Source: Pseudomonadales bacterium (GTDB lineage Bacteria; Pseudomonadota; Gammaproteobacteria; Pseudomonadales; DT-91). From it: 5,222 nucleotides of DNA. Numbering within the stretch: the first letter of the stretch is position 1; each line of letters begins with the position of its first letter. A program made the position numbers and the translations under genes. Below the pieces are notes generated by a model, which was not told where the DNA came from, did not search any database, and saw only the letters and a list, made by a program, of their open reading frames with translations. Where the stretch lies: contig JABSRR010000084.1 in assembly GCA_013215025.1 (NCBI GenBank), positions 2,844 through 8,065 of the forward strand, read 5' to 3'. Positions 4,619 to 5,222 of this stretch are shown piece after piece.

Positions 4619-4661
4619 GCTAAGAGTAAGCTAAGTAGAAAGCTAAGAGTAAGCTAAGTAG
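4617..4661. repeat. Two tandem copies of a 22-bp repeat starting inside the stop codon of the operon
   Basis: An identical 22-base unit beginning AAGCTAAGAG and ending CTAAGTAG is at 4617-4638 and 4640-4661, a period of 23 bp. Each unit itself contains AAGCTAAG twice, so there are four short iterations. The first copy starts on the second base of the TAA stop of the 88-residue gene. The partly related CTTTAG words at 4762-4778 run in the opposite sense. It looks like slippage-generated DNA between two convergent genes; a terminator role is not supported because there is no T-run. Confidence 0.85.
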
Positions 4662-4775
4662 ATTTATAAAGCTGTAAGTCAGCAGCCTGTTATGAATGCT
4701 ATCCCTAACATCCGAAGCTATCCTTCTTTCCCTGTCTTTCGCATCCTTGCTTGCTTGCTAGCTTTAGCTTTAGTT

Positions 4776-5222
4776 TTAGCTGCTGACGGATCGCTGATCT
4801 AAACTGTTTTCTGGCTTATCTTCTGCAATGCTTACTTGATCAGACGCTTTATTGGGCTGCTTGCCCCAAAATTGCATGATCAGGGCTGGTGCTAAAATTA
4901 AATTCGCTAACAAGGCTAATATGATGGCAGTACTGAGCATCCAGCCGAATTCCTTATTGGTGGAAAGCGTACCAGACAGGTGTACGATAAAACCGCCCAC
5001 AAGCACTACCGAGGTGAAAAAGATCGCTCTGCCACAGGTTTGTAAAGTTTTTTCAATAGCAACGCTGGGCGAGAAAGTTTCAGAATATCGTCTGAAATGA
5101 TGCATAAAGTGAATCGTATCATCGACAGCAATGCCAATAATTACACAGCCCAATGTCGACGTAATGATATTCAAGGCGATGTCTAAGTGAGATACCAATC
5201 CAACGGTAATTAAGATTGGAAT
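4776..5222 (-). CDS. C-terminal end of an RND/MMPL-family transporter (partial, HAE3-like)
   Basis: The last 148 residues of an inner-membrane exporter; the frame stays open to the right edge (IPILITVGL precedes the first TTG or ATG-like codon), so the start lies outside the window. Visible are a hydrophobic helix at about 15-37 running into GIAVDDTIHF (30-39), a signature of RND/MMPL transmembrane helices. It carries the acidic pair D34-D35, of the kind used for proton coupling. A cytoplasmic loop with a conserved R-x-I-F-F-T-S stretch follows, then two more helices (about 70-82 and 94-117). The closing polar tail of about 30 residues suggests these are helices 10-12. Such proteins use proton motive force to export lipids, drugs or other hydrophobic molecules; the substrate cannot be told. 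It is convergent with the unknown operon. Confidence 0.9.
   Translation of the reverse strand: MPILITVGLVSHLDIALNIITSTLGCVIIGIAVDDTIHFMHHFRRYSETFSPSVAIEKTLQTCGRAIFFTSVVLVGGFIVHLSGTLSTNKEFGWMLSTAIILALLANLILAPALIMQFWGKQPNKASDQVSIAEDKPENSLDQRSVSS

Noticed and set aside
4678..4787. GTCAGCAGC and GCTGCTGAC, a 9-bp inverted repeat across the operon/transporter gap
   Set aside because: The arms are 92 bases apart, one lies within the transporter coding end, and there is no T-run, so a terminator or element call is not supported.
4852..5100. 82-residue plus-strand frame opposite the transporter
   Set aside because: It is antisense to the RND/MMPL transporter, whose membrane helices and GIAVDDTIHF motif establish the coding strand.

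Overview
This window looks like chromosomal DNA from a gammaproteobacterium, most likely a marine or aquatic one. The sequence is moderately AT-rich by eye. It carries a small periplasmic c-type cytochrome with a Sec signal, the C-terminal end of an RND/MMPL-type exporter, and two copies of a small protein family ending in YDEMIG. I associate that family with DUF6482, which is common in Pseudomonas, Marinobacter and related gammaproteobacteria. The taxonomic call is an inference; there is no rRNA, tRNA or phylogenetic marker gene here. I see no transposase, integrase, phage gene, CRISPR array or toxin-antitoxin pair.

Layout, left to right. Bases 1-72 hold three 15-bp tandem repeats, possibly the tail of a gene entering from the left. 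The first DUF6482-like gene is on the minus strand (97-405). A gene-free stretch (406-759) holds a strong hairpin and a likely terminator. A monohaem cytochrome c (760-1104, minus) is divergent from an extended short-chain dehydrogenase/reductase (1426-2409, plus), and the 321-bp gap between them must hold both promoters. The reductase converges on a 66-residue protein made of two copies of one motif (2724-2924, minus), across a 314-bp gap rich in direct and inverted repeats. The second DUF6482-like gene (3146-3463, plus) is divergent from that 66-residue gene and converges on a membrane-anchored coiled-coil miniprotein (3502-3735, minus). Two unknown small genes (3989-4348 and 4352-4618, plus) are 3 bp apart and very probably form an operon. 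They converge on the RND transporter end (4776-5222, minus), which runs off the right edge.

Only the cytochrome, the reductase and the transporter have recognisable biochemistry, and nothing links them into one pathway. Most genes appear to be single transcription units with alternating orientation. The remaining five complete small genes have no function I can assign. The points most worth a second look are the paralogous YDEMIG pair, the duplicated-motif 66-residue protein, the coupled pair of unknown genes, and the repeat-rich gap at 2410-2723. I did not find convincing evidence of a new multi-gene system.
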